Positions 17,895 to 28,048 of a stretch of DNA of 64,000 nucleotides are shown piece after piece. The DNA lies in the NCBI RefSeq assembly GCF_001421515.1, contig NZ_LMKM01000001.1, positions 2,314 to 66,313 on the forward strand. The letters are read 5' to 3'. Made by a program: the position numbers and the translations under genes. Source of the stretch: Pedobacter sp. Leaf216. GTDB lineage: Bacteria; Bacteroidota; Bacteroidia; Sphingobacteriales; Sphingobacteriaceae. Under the pieces are notes generated by a model, which searched no databases, was not told where the DNA came from, and saw only the letters and a list, made by a program, of their open reading frames with translations. Each line of letters starts with the position of its first letter. The stretch's first letter is position 1.

Positions 17895-18938
17895 CTATGG
17901 CTTTATTTTTCCATTAAGTCTCTTTTTAAGTTCGATTGAATTATCAACCACTCTTTCTGAAGTATTAAAGTAACCTTTTAAATAACTTTTTATATAGTAA
18001 TATTTAATCATTTGCTGTTGATAAAAAGCAAATATTAAAACTTTAAAATTATATTTTTCAGATCTAAATCGGAGCCAATTTAAAAAAGTTGATATATATG
18101 ATTTAAATCCTATTGCAAGCATTAAGTTGATAACAATAGCAATAATATTTACATCCTTTTCAAGGATATAAAATGTTATATTAAAAATTAAAAGAACAAT
18201 AAAAAGAACTTGAAAGGATAGAGATATTAAATGCTTAAATAACATTGATACATTTGATTTGGCCTCTCCTTCTCCCAAACCATATCTTCCAGCTTCTTTC
18301 AAAAAGCCTATAGGCAAAACGTGACGTCCCCAAAAAACATTAGCTTCATCAACCATTAAAATTTTGTACCCTGAAGCTTTCACCTCCAATCCAAATATAA
18401 AATCATCTCCCGCTAAAGTTAACCATTCGCAATATCCCCCTATTTTATCAAATACTTCTCGTCTGTAAGCTATTGATCTAGATGAAGGTATAAAATTGGC
18501 AGCTTTAACATTGATATTATAGCCATTATTATTAATATATGCAGCTTTAGCTGCGAGTGAATTTTGATCGGCCTCAATAACACTAAAGCTTCCACCTACA
18601 ACCATTACTTCAGGATTTAAAAGAGGATTAGTAATTGATTCAAGCCATTTATTAGTAAAGCGGCAGCCAAAATCCGTACTTGCAATAATATCATACTTTG
18701 CTGTTCTAATGGCAAGATTACGTCCCTCTGCTACATTACAGCGATGTTTCTGTAATACAATAATAGGAATGTTTGAGGTATCTCTCCATTCTAAAAGTTT
18801 TTCGTAAGTTCCATCAGAAGATCCAGCATCGGTAATGATAATTTCAGAAGGTTTTACAGTCTGACTTTCCAGGTCAGCTATAGTTTTTTCTAAACGACTA
18901 CTTTCATTAAATACTGTTGATACTAAGCTAATTTGCAT
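17895..18938 (-). CDS. Family 2 glycosyltransferase with C-terminal membrane anchor
   Basis: 347 residues. The GT-A motifs are strong: SLVSTVFNESSRLEKTIADL, IIITDAGSSDGTYEKL, ASTDFGCR as the DxD-type motif, and LAGDDFIFGLEVKASGYKI. The RYGLGEGEAK motif is an acceptor-site region like processive or polymeric-chain enzymes. Residues of about 235-290 hold two TM helices that anchor it to the inner membrane. The gene is extremely AT-rich (13 G+C in the 60 bases 17941-18000). It lies 7 nt after the Wzx gene. Confidence 0.85.
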   Translation of the reverse strand: MQISLVSTVFNESSRLEKTIADLESQTVKPSEIIITDAGSSDGTYEKLLEWRDTSNIPIIVLQKHRCNVAEGRNLAIRTAKYDIIASTDFGCRFTNKWLESITNPLLNPEVMVVGGSFSVIEADQNSLAAKAAYINNNGYNINVKAANFIPSSRSIAYRREVFDKIGGYCEWLTLAGDDFIFGLEVKASGYKILMVDEANVFWGRHVLPIGFLKEAGRYGLGEGEAKSNVSMLFKHLISLSFQVLFIVLLIFNITFYILEKDVNIIAIVINLMLAIGFKSYISTFLNWLRFRSEKYNFKVLIFAFYQQQMIKYYYIKSYLKGYFNTSERVVDNSIELKKRLNGKIKP

Positions 18939-18945
18939 AAATAAT

Positions 18946-20379
18946 TTACTTTTTAAACTTCAAAATATTAGATACTATTTCATCAACAAACTTATTTCTA
19001 AACAATAGTAACTGGAATAATATAAAACTAACTATATATACAAAAATTGATAAAGCCATCATTGATAGAGACGATAAGTAGTTCTTGAGGCCAAGAGTAA
19101 ATAAAAAACTTGGTAGTAAAGATAAAACAATTAGAGACAATAGTTTATAGTCAAAAGTTATAGCTATATTCTTTCTTGCCCATATATATATATATATACA
19201 AACGGTTAGTTCTGCTAACAAACAAGAAATTGCTGCCCCTGTAAAACTATAAATCGGAATTAATATAAAGTTAGCCGTAAGACTCACAATAAGTCCTAAA
19301 ATAGTGGCGTGTAGTATTTTTCTCTCTTGCCCAATAGGTAATAAATATTGTGTTCCAAAAACATTGCATAACCCGATGATTAGAGGAATTAAAGATAGAA
19401 TTCGTAATACATTGATAGCTGGCAAATATTTTTCACCGGAAATTATAGTTAAAATTTCTTTAGGAAAAACAACACAAAAAAAAGAAAAAGGTAAAGCAAT
19501 TAAGAATATTACATTAATTGACTTCGCCATTAGATCCCTAATCGCTTCATTGTTTTTATTGGCATGTAACACTGACATCCGTGGAATTAATACTGTTCCT
19601 ATACCAGCGATTAGCAGCCAAAACATCTTTACTAATTTCAAGGGTACGTTGTAAAAACTAACCGCTACTGGTGTTGTAAAAAAACCCAAAATAACTGTAT
19701 CTAAAACAGTATATACGCTTATAGAAACATTTATGCTAAATAGAACTAATAGTGGTTTAAGATGAATTGACAAATTTAATCTCTCAGGCCATCCCTTATA
19801 GAAATGTTTATAGAAATTGTAAAAATTAAGAAATGAATTTGCAAATACTAGCAATGAAAGAATTAAAAAATAAAGAATATAATCATCTTGCTGCTTAACC
19901 AATACCAATATTGCTATTACGCTAAGGCTTTTGATTATTAATGATCTTTTGGTTATGTAACTGAAATTTTCTATTCCTTGATAGTACCACTCGATCAAAA
20001 ATGAATTTGACAAGATTGATAAACATGCAATCTGTATTAAACTAATTTGAGAGCCCAATTTTGGGATAAAAAAATGTAGGGCAAAAAAAATACAGCAACA
20101 AGTAAGTGCCAAGAAAAATTGTAATATTACAAGCTCTACAACTAGATCAGAATTTCTTTTTACATCATGTTTATGTTTTGCAATTTCTCTAACACCATAG
20201 AATGGTATACCTAAAGAAGACAAAATGATGAAATATTGCGAAAATGCATCAATAAAAAATATACTGCCTAAACCATTACTTGAAAGAACCCTTGTTACAT
20301 ATGGAAACGTAATTAAAGGAAATAATATTGTTGATGAAGTAAGTATAAAATTACTTATTACGTTCTTTTTTAAACTCAT
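18946..20379 (-). CDS. Wzx-type polysaccharide flippase
   Basis: 477 residues with about 12-14 hydrophobic segments throughout. The N-terminal KKNVISNFILTSSTILFPLITFPYVTRVLSSNGLG is the signature of the polysaccharide-transport (PST/MOP) family, followed by FFIDAFSQYFIILSSLGIPFYGVREIAK. It would flip the undecaprenyl-linked repeat unit across the inner membrane for the Wzy-like polymerase encoded nearby. In the same direction and spacing as its neighbours. Substrate specificity cannot be read. Confidence 0.88.
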   Translation of the reverse strand: MSLKKNVISNFILTSSTILFPLITFPYVTRVLSSNGLGSIFFIDAFSQYFIILSSLGIPFYGVREIAKHKHDVKRNSDLVVELVILQFFLALTCCCIFFALHFFIPKLGSQISLIQIACLSILSNSFLIEWYYQGIENFSYITKRSLIIKSLSVIAILVLVKQQDDYILYFLILSLLVFANSFLNFYNFYKHFYKGWPERLNLSIHLKPLLVLFSINVSISVYTVLDTVILGFFTTPVAVSFYNVPLKLVKMFWLLIAGIGTVLIPRMSVLHANKNNEAIRDLMAKSINVIFLIALPFSFFCVVFPKEILTIISGEKYLPAINVLRILSLIPLIIGLCNVFGTQYLLPIGQERKILHATILGLIVSLTANFILIPIYSFTGAAISCLLAELTVCIYIYIWARKNIAITFDYKLLSLIVLSLLPSFLFTLGLKNYLSSLSMMALSIFVYIVSFILFQLLLFRNKFVDEIVSNILKFKK

Positions 20380-20387
20380 TTTATCAT

Positions 20388-21614
20388 TTAGGCCAAATTT
20401 ATTTTTTGTGCTAGGTCTAAACTGCTTTTAATGCAAACATCCATATTGTAATACTGCCACTCACCAAATCTACCTAGGGTATGAAGGCCAATATCTTGAA
20501 GATATTTTTTAACAGCAGTTGTCGCTGAATCGTAATTCTCATCAAAAACTACATAGGCATGTTCTGAAACATTATAATCAATAGGTCTTTTCAAAAAACT
20601 ATCTTTTTTACCGTTCTCTATCATCTCTTCCTTGGTCTTCTCTCCCACAACCTCCGACATTGAATAATTTTTCTTTGGCTTGAAGAAACTTCCAATATGA
20701 ATATATCTATGAAAAAAATTGTACGATTCAGGTATATAAGTCCAGGTTCTATCTGTTTCTTCAGTTTCCCAGAACATGGTAGTTACTTTATTATAGCGTA
20801 ATTTATCTGCTGCATCTAAAACTTCATCAGGAGTATCCTTTATTAAATGTGGCAATATGTTTAAAGGCAATGTACTTATCACTAAATCATACTCTTTTTC
20901 CCCGTTTACAAGCCATTTTTTTCCTTTCTTTTCTATTGTATTTACAGTAAAGTCAGTTAAAATTGTTAAGCCCTCTGCTAACTTATCTATAAAAGTATTT
21001 TGATTATTAGTATCTGGGTAGTAAAAACTTGCATGTGGCATTTTGTCACTCTCATTACTAATTAAACCCTTAAAAAATGATTCCTTATTCGGGATAGGCA
21101 ATTTTCCATCTACCCAAGCAGGGCTCATTTCACTCGGAGGCCTATTCCAAATTTTAGAATTATAAGGGATAAAGTAAGTTTCCGCTAATGTATTACCGAA
21201 TTTTTTTCTAAACCAGTCTTCCAAATTTTCATAAACATTATCGTCCTCTGCGCTCAAAAAATCTTTAGTAATATCAATTGCTAGCTCTGGCGCAAAGTCA
21301 TGAATCTGTTGTATTGCGTACTCTATGGGATAAGAAACCTCTTCTCCCCTTAATTTTATTACGGCATTACGTTGAACCTGATGCCAGCTGTCTTTTGGCA
21401 AAACTTCATTAAAAACAAAGTCCATTACATCAGGATATTTGGAGTTAAAGCAATGCCCACCTACAGGATGATATGCAACACCTTCGATAGTTTTTGTTCT
21501 CGCAATTCCACCATGTATTGAATGCCTTTCAAGTAATTCAACATCATGTTGCTTGGACAGCATTCGTCCTATACTCAGGCCGGAAATACCAGCTCCTAAT
21601 ATCCCAATTTTCAT
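20388..21614 (-). CDS. FAD-dependent oxidoreductase, UDP-galactopyranose-mutase-like
   Basis: 408 residues. The N-terminal FAD-binding motif GILGAGISGLSIG with ELLERHSIHGGIART is clear, and a substrate region (GVAYHPVGGHCFNSKYPDVMDFVF) follows. YFIPYNSKIWNRPPSEMSPAWVDGKLPIP is like UGM and the protoporphyrinogen-oxidase superfamily. The C-terminal LHTLGRFGEWQYYNMDVCI matches the end of UGM-like enzymes (GR.ewkYynMd). It probably rearranges or oxidises a nucleotide sugar, perhaps pyranose to furanose. It lies 4 nt from fcl and 8 nt from wzx in the same unit. Confidence 0.72.
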   Translation of the reverse strand: MKIGILGAGISGLSIGRMLSKQHDVELLERHSIHGGIARTKTIEGVAYHPVGGHCFNSKYPDVMDFVFNEVLPKDSWHQVQRNAVIKLRGEEVSYPIEYAIQQIHDFAPELAIDITKDFLSAEDDNVYENLEDWFRKKFGNTLAETYFIPYNSKIWNRPPSEMSPAWVDGKLPIPNKESFFKGLISNESDKMPHASFYYPDTNNQNTFIDKLAEGLTILTDFTVNTIEKKGKKWLVNGEKEYDLVISTLPLNILPHLIKDTPDEVLDAADKLRYNKVTTMFWETEETDRTWTYIPESYNFFHRYIHIGSFFKPKKNYSMSEVVGEKTKEEMIENGKKDSFLKRPIDYNVSEHAYVVFDENYDSATTAVKKYLQDIGLHTLGRFGEWQYYNMDVCIKSSLDLAQKINLA

Positions 21615-21618
21615 TTAA

Positions 21619-22566
21619 TTAATTCTTTTTGTTTTTAAAATCTTCATAAGCCAATCTTAGCCCTTTTTCTAAAGTGGTCGCATAAGTCCATCCAAGATTA
21701 GTTAATTTAGAAACATCCATTAGCTTCCTTGGTGTACCATCTGGTTTATTGGTATCAAAATTAATTTCACCATGAAAGCCAACGACATCCCTAATCATAA
21801 AAGCCAACTCCTTAATACTTAAATCTTCACCACAGCCTATATTTACTAGACCAGCATCATTATAATTCCTCATTAAATGAATACATGCATCTGCAAGATC
21901 ATCAGCATACAAAAACTCTCTTTTTGGAGAGCCACTACCCCATATGCTTACAGATGATAAATTGTTAATTTTAGCTTCATCAAACCTTCTGATCAAAGCA
22001 GGTAATACATGCGAGTTCTCAGGATGATAATTATCATTCAAACCATAAAGATTCGTGGGCATCACAGATATGTAGTTACAACCGAATTGCTGGCGATAGG
22101 CATCACACATCTTAATTCCTGCAATCTTAGCAATCGCATAAGGCTCATTGGTAGGCTCCAATTCACCTGTTAACAAATACTCTTCTTTGAGGGGTTGAGG
22201 AGCCATTTTTGGATAGATACATGATGAACCCAAAAACATCAATTTTTTCACATCAACACTTCTTGATGACTCGATAATGTTACTCTGAATCATGAGATTC
22301 TCATAAATAAAATCTCCTCTATAAGTATTATTAGCAACAATACCGCCTACTTTAGCAGCAGCTAAAAAAACATAGTCAGGCCGTTCATCCTCAAAAAAAA
22401 CCTTTACAGCGCGTTGATCTCTTAAATCAAGTTCTGCTGAAGTACGGAAAACAAGATTAGTAAAACCTTTTTTTTGTAATTTTCTAAGTATTGCCGAGCC
22501 AACCATTCCTCGATGCCCCGCTATATACACCTTTGCATTTTTATCGTGAAAATACAATTCAGACAT
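21619..22566 (-). CDS. fcl: GDP-L-fucose synthase
   Basis: Fcl (WcaG) epimerises and reduces GDP-4-keto-6-deoxy-mannose to GDP-L-fucose with NADPH. 315 residues, normal. NADP motif [11 protein letters not shown] (17-27), the serine motif [18 protein letters not shown], and YxxxK in [11 protein letters not shown]. The [18 protein letters not shown] substrate segment is diagnostic. Its ATG overlaps the gmd stop by one base. Together with gmd and manC it gives the complete GDP-mannose to GDP-fucose route inside the cluster. Confidence 0.95.
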   Translation of the reverse strand: MSELYFHDKNAKVYIAGHRGMVGSAILRKLQKKGFTNLVFRTSAELDLRDQRAVKVFFEDERPDYVFLAAAKVGGIVANNTYRGDFIYENLMIQSNIIESSRSVDVKKLMFLGSSCIYPKMAPQPLKEEYLLTGELEPTNEPYAIAKIAGIKMCDAYRQQFGCNYISVMPTNLYGLNDNYHPENSHVLPALIRRFDEAKINNLSSVSIWGSGSPKREFLYADDLADACIHLMRNYNDAGLVNIGCGEDLSIKELAFMIRDVVGFHGEINFDTNKPDGTPRKLMDVSKLTNLGWTYATTLEKGLRLAYEDFKNKKN

Positions 22567-23693
22567 TATTCGTATTGATTTTTAATGGTATAACCATGAG
22601 ATTTCAATAGTGATTCTTTCCTGAAATGATCCACGTCAGCCGCCACCATTTCTTTTACTAATGCAGCCAAATCATATTTAGGTTCCCATCCTAATTTAGT
22701 TTTTGATTTGGTAGGGTCTCCAATCAACAAATCAACCTCTGTAGGACGGAAATAAGTAGGGTCAACCCCTACAACCTCCGTTCCAATCTCAACTTGAAAT
22801 TCAGGATTTGAACATGCGGATACGATACCTTTTTCTTCAACGCCTTCTCCAGTAAAATTAATTGTTATCCCAACTTCAGCAAAGGCCAAACGCACAAATT
22901 CACGAACTCTCGTAGTCACGCCTGTAGCAATTACGAAGTCTTCTGCAATATCTTGCTGTAATATCCTCCACATGGCCTCAACGTAGTCCTTAGCATGCCC
23001 CCAGTCACGTTCCGCATCCAGATTGCCTAAAAATAATTTCTTCTGTAGACCTTGGGCTATTTTAGCAACCGCACGGGTGATTTTACGAGTCACAAAAGTC
23101 TCACCTCTTAAAGGGCTTTCATGATTAAACAATATACCATTACAAGCGAACATACCATACGCCTCGCGATAATTTTTAGTAATCCAAAAGCCATAGATCT
23201 TTGCTACCCCATATGGTGATCGTGGATAGAAAGGTGAATTTTCATCATAAAATCCCTTATCATTTTTGTTTTCTGGCATCCCACCATATAATTCAGATGT
23301 GGATGCCTGATAAACCTTAGTCTTTTTTTCCAAGCCTAAGATTCTAACTGCCTCCAATATCCGTAAAGTTCCGATTCCGTCCACATTAGCAACATATTCA
23401 GGTGAATCAAACGACACCTTTACATGACTCATTGCACCTAAATTATAAATTTCATCTGGTTGCACCTCTTGAACAAGTCTGATTAAATTAGTCGAATCGG
23501 TTAAATCTCCATAATGCAGTTTAAACCTAACATTATCATCATGTGGATCTTGATAAAGATGATCAATACGATCTGTATTAAACAAAGAACTTCTTCTTTT
23601 AATTCCGTGGACCATATAACCTTTATCTAGCAACAGTTCCGCTAGATATGCTCCATCTTGTCCTGTTATACCCGTAATTAGTGCAACTTTCAT
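22566..23693 (-). CDS. gmd: GDP-mannose 4,6-dehydratase
   Basis: Gmd converts GDP-D-mannose to GDP-4-keto-6-deoxy-D-mannose. 375 residues. NADP-binding [17 protein letters not shown] at 6-22, the STSELYG catalytic motif, YxxxK in [11 protein letters not shown], and [16 protein letters not shown] near the start are characteristic. It overlaps fcl by one base and lies 4 nt after wzc. Assignment is secure. Confidence 0.96.
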   Translation of the reverse strand: MKVALITGITGQDGAYLAELLLDKGYMVHGIKRRSSLFNTDRIDHLYQDPHDDNVRFKLHYGDLTDSTNLIRLVQEVQPDEIYNLGAMSHVKVSFDSPEYVANVDGIGTLRILEAVRILGLEKKTKVYQASTSELYGGMPENKNDKGFYDENSPFYPRSPYGVAKIYGFWITKNYREAYGMFACNGILFNHESPLRGETFVTRKITRAVAKIAQGLQKKLFLGNLDAERDWGHAKDYVEAMWRILQQDIAEDFVIATGVTTRVREFVRLAFAEVGITINFTGEGVEEKGIVSACSNPEFQVEIGTEVVGVDPTYFRPTEVDLLIGDPTKSKTKLGWEPKYDLAALVKEMVAADVDHFRKESLLKSHGYTIKNQYE

Positions 23694-23697
23694 TTTT

Positions 23698-26058
23698 CTA
23701 CGAATTTTTAAATATATTTTTAAGCTTAGTTAATGAATTAGGCTTTTTATTTTCCCCGTAGGTACCATAGCCATAACCATAGCCATAAAGTTTGGTATCG
23801 ATATCATTCACAACTATACCTAAGTTTTTCATTTTACCACTTGTAAACAATTCTTCAACTATGTTTAGTTGATTCTTTTGTGTAACCTTTTGACGCACTA
23901 AGTAAAGTGTTACATCGGCGTATATAGATAGCAATTGTGCATCAGTTATAATTCCGATAGGAGGAGCATCCATTATAATATAATCAAATTGAGTTTTTAA
24001 TTCTTCGATCAGCCCAGGTGTATGTTCACTTAATAATGTTTCAGCAGGGTTTGGCGGTAGTGGACCTGAAGAGATAATAAACATATTTTTATTTATCGTT
24101 AATGGCTTAACAATGTCAGTAACTTTGATTTCAGGGCTAATTGTATAATTGCTAAAGCCAACCGAGTTATCAATGCCCAATTTTGCCGAAAGACCAGGTT
24201 TTCTCAGGTCAAACTCCATTAATAATACCTTTTTACCTGCCAGTGCAAGAATATTACCAAGATTTATTGCCGTAAATGATTTTCCCTCACCACTCATACT
24301 AGATGTAAGAAGAATAACCTTTTCGTTGTTATTCTTTAAATAGAATGAAAGATTAGTCCTTAGTGCCCTAAATTGTTCAGATATGGCCGATCTTCCTTGA
24401 TTTGCTACAATTAAATTATCATCACTTTCGTTATGATTTATTTCGCCAATTACTGGAACTTGCGTCAATCCACCGATTTCATCCTTAGTAGTAACAGTTG
24501 TATTGAATAATGCTTGACTAAAAATTATTATTATAGGAAGCAAAATGCCAATAATTAACCCAATGGTATAAACTATATTTTTTTTAGGGGCAATTGGAAA
24601 TAGTTCAGATTTTGGCGGGTCAATGGTTTTTGCAATTGAAATATTAGCTGTTTTTGAAATATTTGTTTCTTCCGCCTTCTGCATTAGAAAGATGTATAGC
24701 TCTTGCTTGATCTGTTGGTTTCTAGCTAACTTCAAATAATTTTTCTCAACTTCCGGAACTCCTGAAATTTTACCCTCTGCTTTTAACAACTGACTTTTAA
24801 GCCTGTTTCTAGTCAGTATGGCTGAACTTTTACTACTCTGAACATTTGAAAGTATATCACTTTTCAATCCCTTTATCTGAGTATCGATATTTTGAATGAA
24901 TGGACTTTCTTCAGTTACACTTAACAGTTGTTTTTCTCTTTCAATTAAAAGCGCATTATATTGGCTCATTAAATTAGAGAAAACCATATCGGTTGGTATT
25001 AGTGCTGACGGAAAAACCCGCTTCACATTATTTTCATCAGTCAGATATTTCTCCAGATCATTTAGCACGCTTACTTGAGTCTCCGCTTTTGCCAGATCCG
25101 TACTAAATTCGCCAGTATTCTGCACTAGAAGTTTACCCTGCTCACTCATGTCTGCCAATTGATTCCTTTGCTTAAAGCTTTCCACGTTATTTTCAACGTC
25201 ACCTAATTCTGCGGCAATAACATTAAGACGTTCCTTGATAAAACGATAAGTACTATCAGCTACAGCATTCTTATCACTTAGATTAGACTGTGTATATCTA
25301 TTAATGAGTGTATTCAAAATATCCTCTCCCTTCGCCGGCACAGGGTAAGATAAACCCAAGTCGATTATGCTGACTTGTTTATTACTTACTGTAACACTAA
25401 GCTGTTTCATGAGTGATGCAACTCGAGTATCAATAGAGTTAACTTTTATAAAGTATTCACTTTCATCCATTTTAAACCCGGAGTTTTCTATTAGTTGGAT
25501 TATCCCTACTCCTGGAACGTTAAATTTTTCGCCAAATGCAACTGTTTTTGCAAAGTCCCGGCTAGTAATTTTTAGTTTAGTTGTAGCAACTTTTATTACC
25601 TTAAAGTCAGTAGCATTAATTGTATCAACACTTTTAATGAAAACTAGGCTAATAGGAGATCTATAAAGTTCACGTACAAAAAACTCAGTTTTTTTTGAAT
25701 AAACAACATTTAATTGCATATCCCTAACAACCTGTTCCATTAAAAAACGAGTTTTTAAAATTTCGGCTTCATTATCAACAGAATTTTTTGATCCCATAAG
25801 CCCTCCTAAATCCATTAGAGAACTAGCTTGCTTACCTAGATTACCACCCTTTTCATCGTCATTAACGATAAGCTTAGCTCTAATTTGATAGGTTGGAGCG
25901 GTATATTTCCCATATATAAAAGCTATTAATAAACATACAAAAATACTTATAACAAACCAAGGCCACTTATTTAGTAATTTGTTTATTATATCTTTAATAT
26001 TGATGCTATCCTCTTCTTCTATATGGGAAACCATATTTCTTTCGGTTAGATTATTCAT
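23698..26058 (-). CDS. wzc: Wzc-like polysaccharide co-polymerase / tyrosine autokinase
   Basis: 786 residues. Wzz-type domain with TM1 near 35-55 ([18 protein letters not shown]), a long periplasmic coiled-coil region (about 260-450) and TM2 near 490-515 ([19 protein letters not shown]). The cytosolic BY-kinase domain has Walker [10 protein letters not shown], Walker A' [11 protein letters not shown] and Walker B IIMDAPP. The C-terminal tyrosine cluster [13 protein letters not shown] has five tyrosines for autophosphorylation. It would regulate chain length and export with Wza. The nearby PHP phosphatase is its likely partner. Start at the ATG at 26058; 26034 is an alternative. Confidence 0.94.
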   Translation of the reverse strand: MNNLTERNMVSHIEEEDSINIKDIINKLLNKWPWFVISIFVCLLIAFIYGKYTAPTYQIRAKLIVNDDEKGGNLGKQASSLMDLGGLMGSKNSVDNEAEILKTRFLMEQVVRDMQLNVVYSKKTEFFVRELYRSPISLVFIKSVDTINATDFKVIKVATTKLKITSRDFAKTVAFGEKFNVPGVGIIQLIENSGFKMDESEYFIKVNSIDTRVASLMKQLSVTVSNKQVSIIDLGLSYPVPAKGEDILNTLINRYTQSNLSDKNAVADSTYRFIKERLNVIAAELGDVENNVESFKQRNQLADMSEQGKLLVQNTGEFSTDLAKAETQVSVLNDLEKYLTDENNVKRVFPSALIPTDMVFSNLMSQYNALLIEREKQLLSVTEESPFIQNIDTQIKGLKSDILSNVQSSKSSAILTRNRLKSQLLKAEGKISGVPEVEKNYLKLARNQQIKQELYIFLMQKAEETNISKTANISIAKTIDPPKSELFPIAPKKNIVYTIGLIIGILLPIIIIFSQALFNTTVTTKDEIGGLTQVPVIGEINHNESDDNLIVANQGRSAISEQFRALRTNLSFYLKNNNEKVILLTSSMSGEGKSFTAINLGNILALAGKKVLLMEFDLRKPGLSAKLGIDNSVGFSNYTISPEIKVTDIVKPLTINKNMFIISSGPLPPNPAETLLSEHTPGLIEELKTQFDYIIMDAPPIGIITDAQLLSIYADVTLYLVRQKVTQKNQLNIVEELFTSGKMKNLGIVVNDIDTKLYGYGYGYGTYGENKKPNSLTKLKNIFKNS

Positions 26059-26075
26059 TATAATTTATACGGGAT

Positions 26076-26885
26076 CTATTTAAAACTAGAAATGGCAAGC
26101 ACAATTACTGAAATAACAGAAGCAATCACGCCAATCGTTTGTACTTGGGCAGAGTTAGAGGCAGATACCTTGCGTTTGTTTGGCTCTACATATACAACAT
26201 CATTCTGCTTCAGGTAATAAAATGGACTATTAAATACCTTGCTACTATTTAAATCTAGTCTAACAAACTCTTTTTTACCATTATTATCTCTGACAATTAA
26301 AATATTATCTCTTCTACCATAAATCGTCAAATCACCAGCAAGACTAAGCGCATCCAATATACTTACTTTCTCATTAGGCAAAGTGTAAGCGGAGGGTGAA
26401 TTAACCTCACCAAGAACACTAACTTTAAAATTTGCAAATCTTAATTGGACATTCGGTTCTTTGTAAACAGCCGCAGCTTTTTCTCTTATCAATTCGCGTG
26501 CTTGATAAGTTGTCAAACCTGCTACCTTAACTTTTCCGATAAGAGAAAGCTCTACATCACCGTTCCTATCAACTAAAAAACCTGAAACTTGCTGAGCAGC
26601 AACTGCTGTGTTAGCACCTCCACCTAAAACAGTGTTGCTTGCCGCTTGGTTAACTATCGCCCCACTCTGTGGATTGAGCGTAAAAATATTTATACTTAGA
26701 ATGTCGTCAGACTGTATTACAGGCTCTGTGAAAATAGCTGCACTATCTAATTTAGCTTGTTTAATAGACTGAATATCCTGAAAATATGCTATTTTTTTAT
26801 TACTTACACAGGATGTGGTAAGAGCTACTACTGCAGAAAATATCAAGTATCTCAGCCCTTTAATTACATTATTCTTATTACTCAT
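26076..26885 (-). CDS. wza: Wza-like polysaccharide export lipoprotein
   Basis: 269 residues from the ATG at 26885. The signal ends in LTTSC, a lipobox, so the protein is outer-membrane anchored. A poly-export domain (DILSINIFTLNPQSG, ...VDRNGDVELSLIGKVKVAGLT) and SLBB domain (KVSVLGEVNSPSAYTLPNEKVSILDALSLAGDLT) follow, with a C-terminal hydrophobic helix. The frame reaches 26918, but the -7 box at 26932-26939 and the signal peptide both favour 26885. It forms the outer-membrane secretion channel with Wzc, 17 nt downstream. Confidence 0.93.
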   Translation of the reverse strand: MSNKNNVIKGLRYLIFSAVVALTTSCVSNKKIAYFQDIQSIKQAKLDSAAIFTEPVIQSDDILSINIFTLNPQSGAIVNQAASNTVLGGGANTAVAAQQVSGFLVDRNGDVELSLIGKVKVAGLTTYQARELIREKAAAVYKEPNVQLRFANFKVSVLGEVNSPSAYTLPNEKVSILDALSLAGDLTIYGRRDNILIVRDNNGKKEFVRLDLNSSKVFNSPFYYLKQNDVVYVEPNKRKVSASNSAQVQTIGVIASVISVIVLAISSFK

Positions 26886-26931
26886 AGGTATATATCCGTT
26901 CAAAATGCTAAAAATCATTTCAAACCGGTTG

Positions 26932-26939
26932 CAAACTTA
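26932..26939 (-). promoter_or_regulatory. -7 promoter element upstream of wza
   Basis: TAAGTTTG on the minus strand matches TAnnTTTG exactly and would start a transcript near 26925, about 40 nt ahead of wza. The -33 element is weak. It may drive wza, wzc and the following genes. Confidence 0.4.
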
Positions 26940-27043
26940 ATCATTTAATTGTAAAAGAAGAAAACCGTTGCGAGGATTATCTGTCACTCTCTTAGAGTTA
27001 ATAATATTTTAAGTTATTTAACAATTGTTTATTTTAGCCATTA

Positions 27044-27784
27044 CTAAGCTAACACAGAAGAAAATACTTGTTGATTTTTGAACTCATAATTGCCAATTAG
27101 GTCAAAAAGCTTCCCTGAATGAACTGCTTCAGTTAATGTATTCAGATGTTTATCATGGTGTAAATCAGTACCAACAAAATCATACATTTTTTCCTTGATT
27201 AATGTCTCAGCTAGCTGTTTCACTTCTTTACCATAGTATCCTAAAATAGATAAGATATTAAGCTGGAATAAACAATTTTTCTCTTTAAACCTTTTCAGTC
27301 TACTTTTATCCTTAAAATAAAACGTATAGCGTTCAGGATGAGCCAAAATAGGTTTGTAACCTTTGATCTCTAAATCAAAAATGGTTTGGCTAATTCCTGG
27401 GCTTTCGTTTAAATAGGACATCTCAATCAATAAATGCTTTTGATCGAGGCTACAAAGTTTACCATCCATTTTAAAATCCTGATCAATCATATATTCTGCA
27501 CCTGCACTAAGCTTAATTAATATATTCGCTTTATCCATTTCCATTTGGAGCAGTTTTTTTGCTTTAAATATCGTCTCCCTATTATTTGGATACAATTCTT
27601 GATAAATATGAGGAGTAGCGATCAGCTGATGAAACCCTAACTCTTGAAGTGATTTAACAAAACGTAATGAAGTCTCAACATTTTGTGATCCATCATCAAC
27701 ACCAGGCAAGATATGCGAATGAATATCAACACCAAGCCAAGAAATATCGGTAACCTTATTTTTTTTTGTAAAAAAGCTTAACAT
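27044..27784 (-). CDS. PHP-family tyrosine-protein phosphatase (CpsB/YwqE-like)
   Basis: 246 residues. The PHP metal motifs are visible: WLGVDIHSHILPGVDDGS (HxH, near 20), TPHIYQELYPNNRE, and the C-terminal VGTDLHHDKH. CpsB/YwqE proteins dephosphorylate the C-terminal tyrosines of BY-kinases, which here would be the Wzc-like protein. It lies upstream of wza with a 125-nt gap, so it may share regulation. Cytosolic. Little doubt about the family; the substrate is inferred from context. Confidence 0.9.
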   Translation of the reverse strand: MLSFFTKKNKVTDISWLGVDIHSHILPGVDDGSQNVETSLRFVKSLQELGFHQLIATPHIYQELYPNNRETIFKAKKLLQMEMDKANILIKLSAGAEYMIDQDFKMDGKLCSLDQKHLLIEMSYLNESPGISQTIFDLEIKGYKPILAHPERYTFYFKDKSRLKRFKEKNCLFQLNILSILGYYGKEVKQLAETLIKEKMYDFVGTDLHHDKHLNTLTEAVHSGKLFDLIGNYEFKNQQVFSSVLA

Positions 27785-28048
27785 ACAATTATAAAAAATG
27801 GTAAGGATTATATAAAATCATTAAAAATCCATGTAAATAGAACATCATTTAGAACAAAATCGGGATGATTATTATTAATCTGTAACCATTAAAAGCCAAA
27901 ATTATTATACAGAGTGAACCTTAACATTCAAATTTAGAATAAAGATAGTAATTACAAATTTACGAGTAGAGGAAATGAGACAAAAAGTAGATCTTTTAGT
28001 TGAGTTCTGCACTATTAACAGCAATCAACTTACTACTACTTATCCTAT

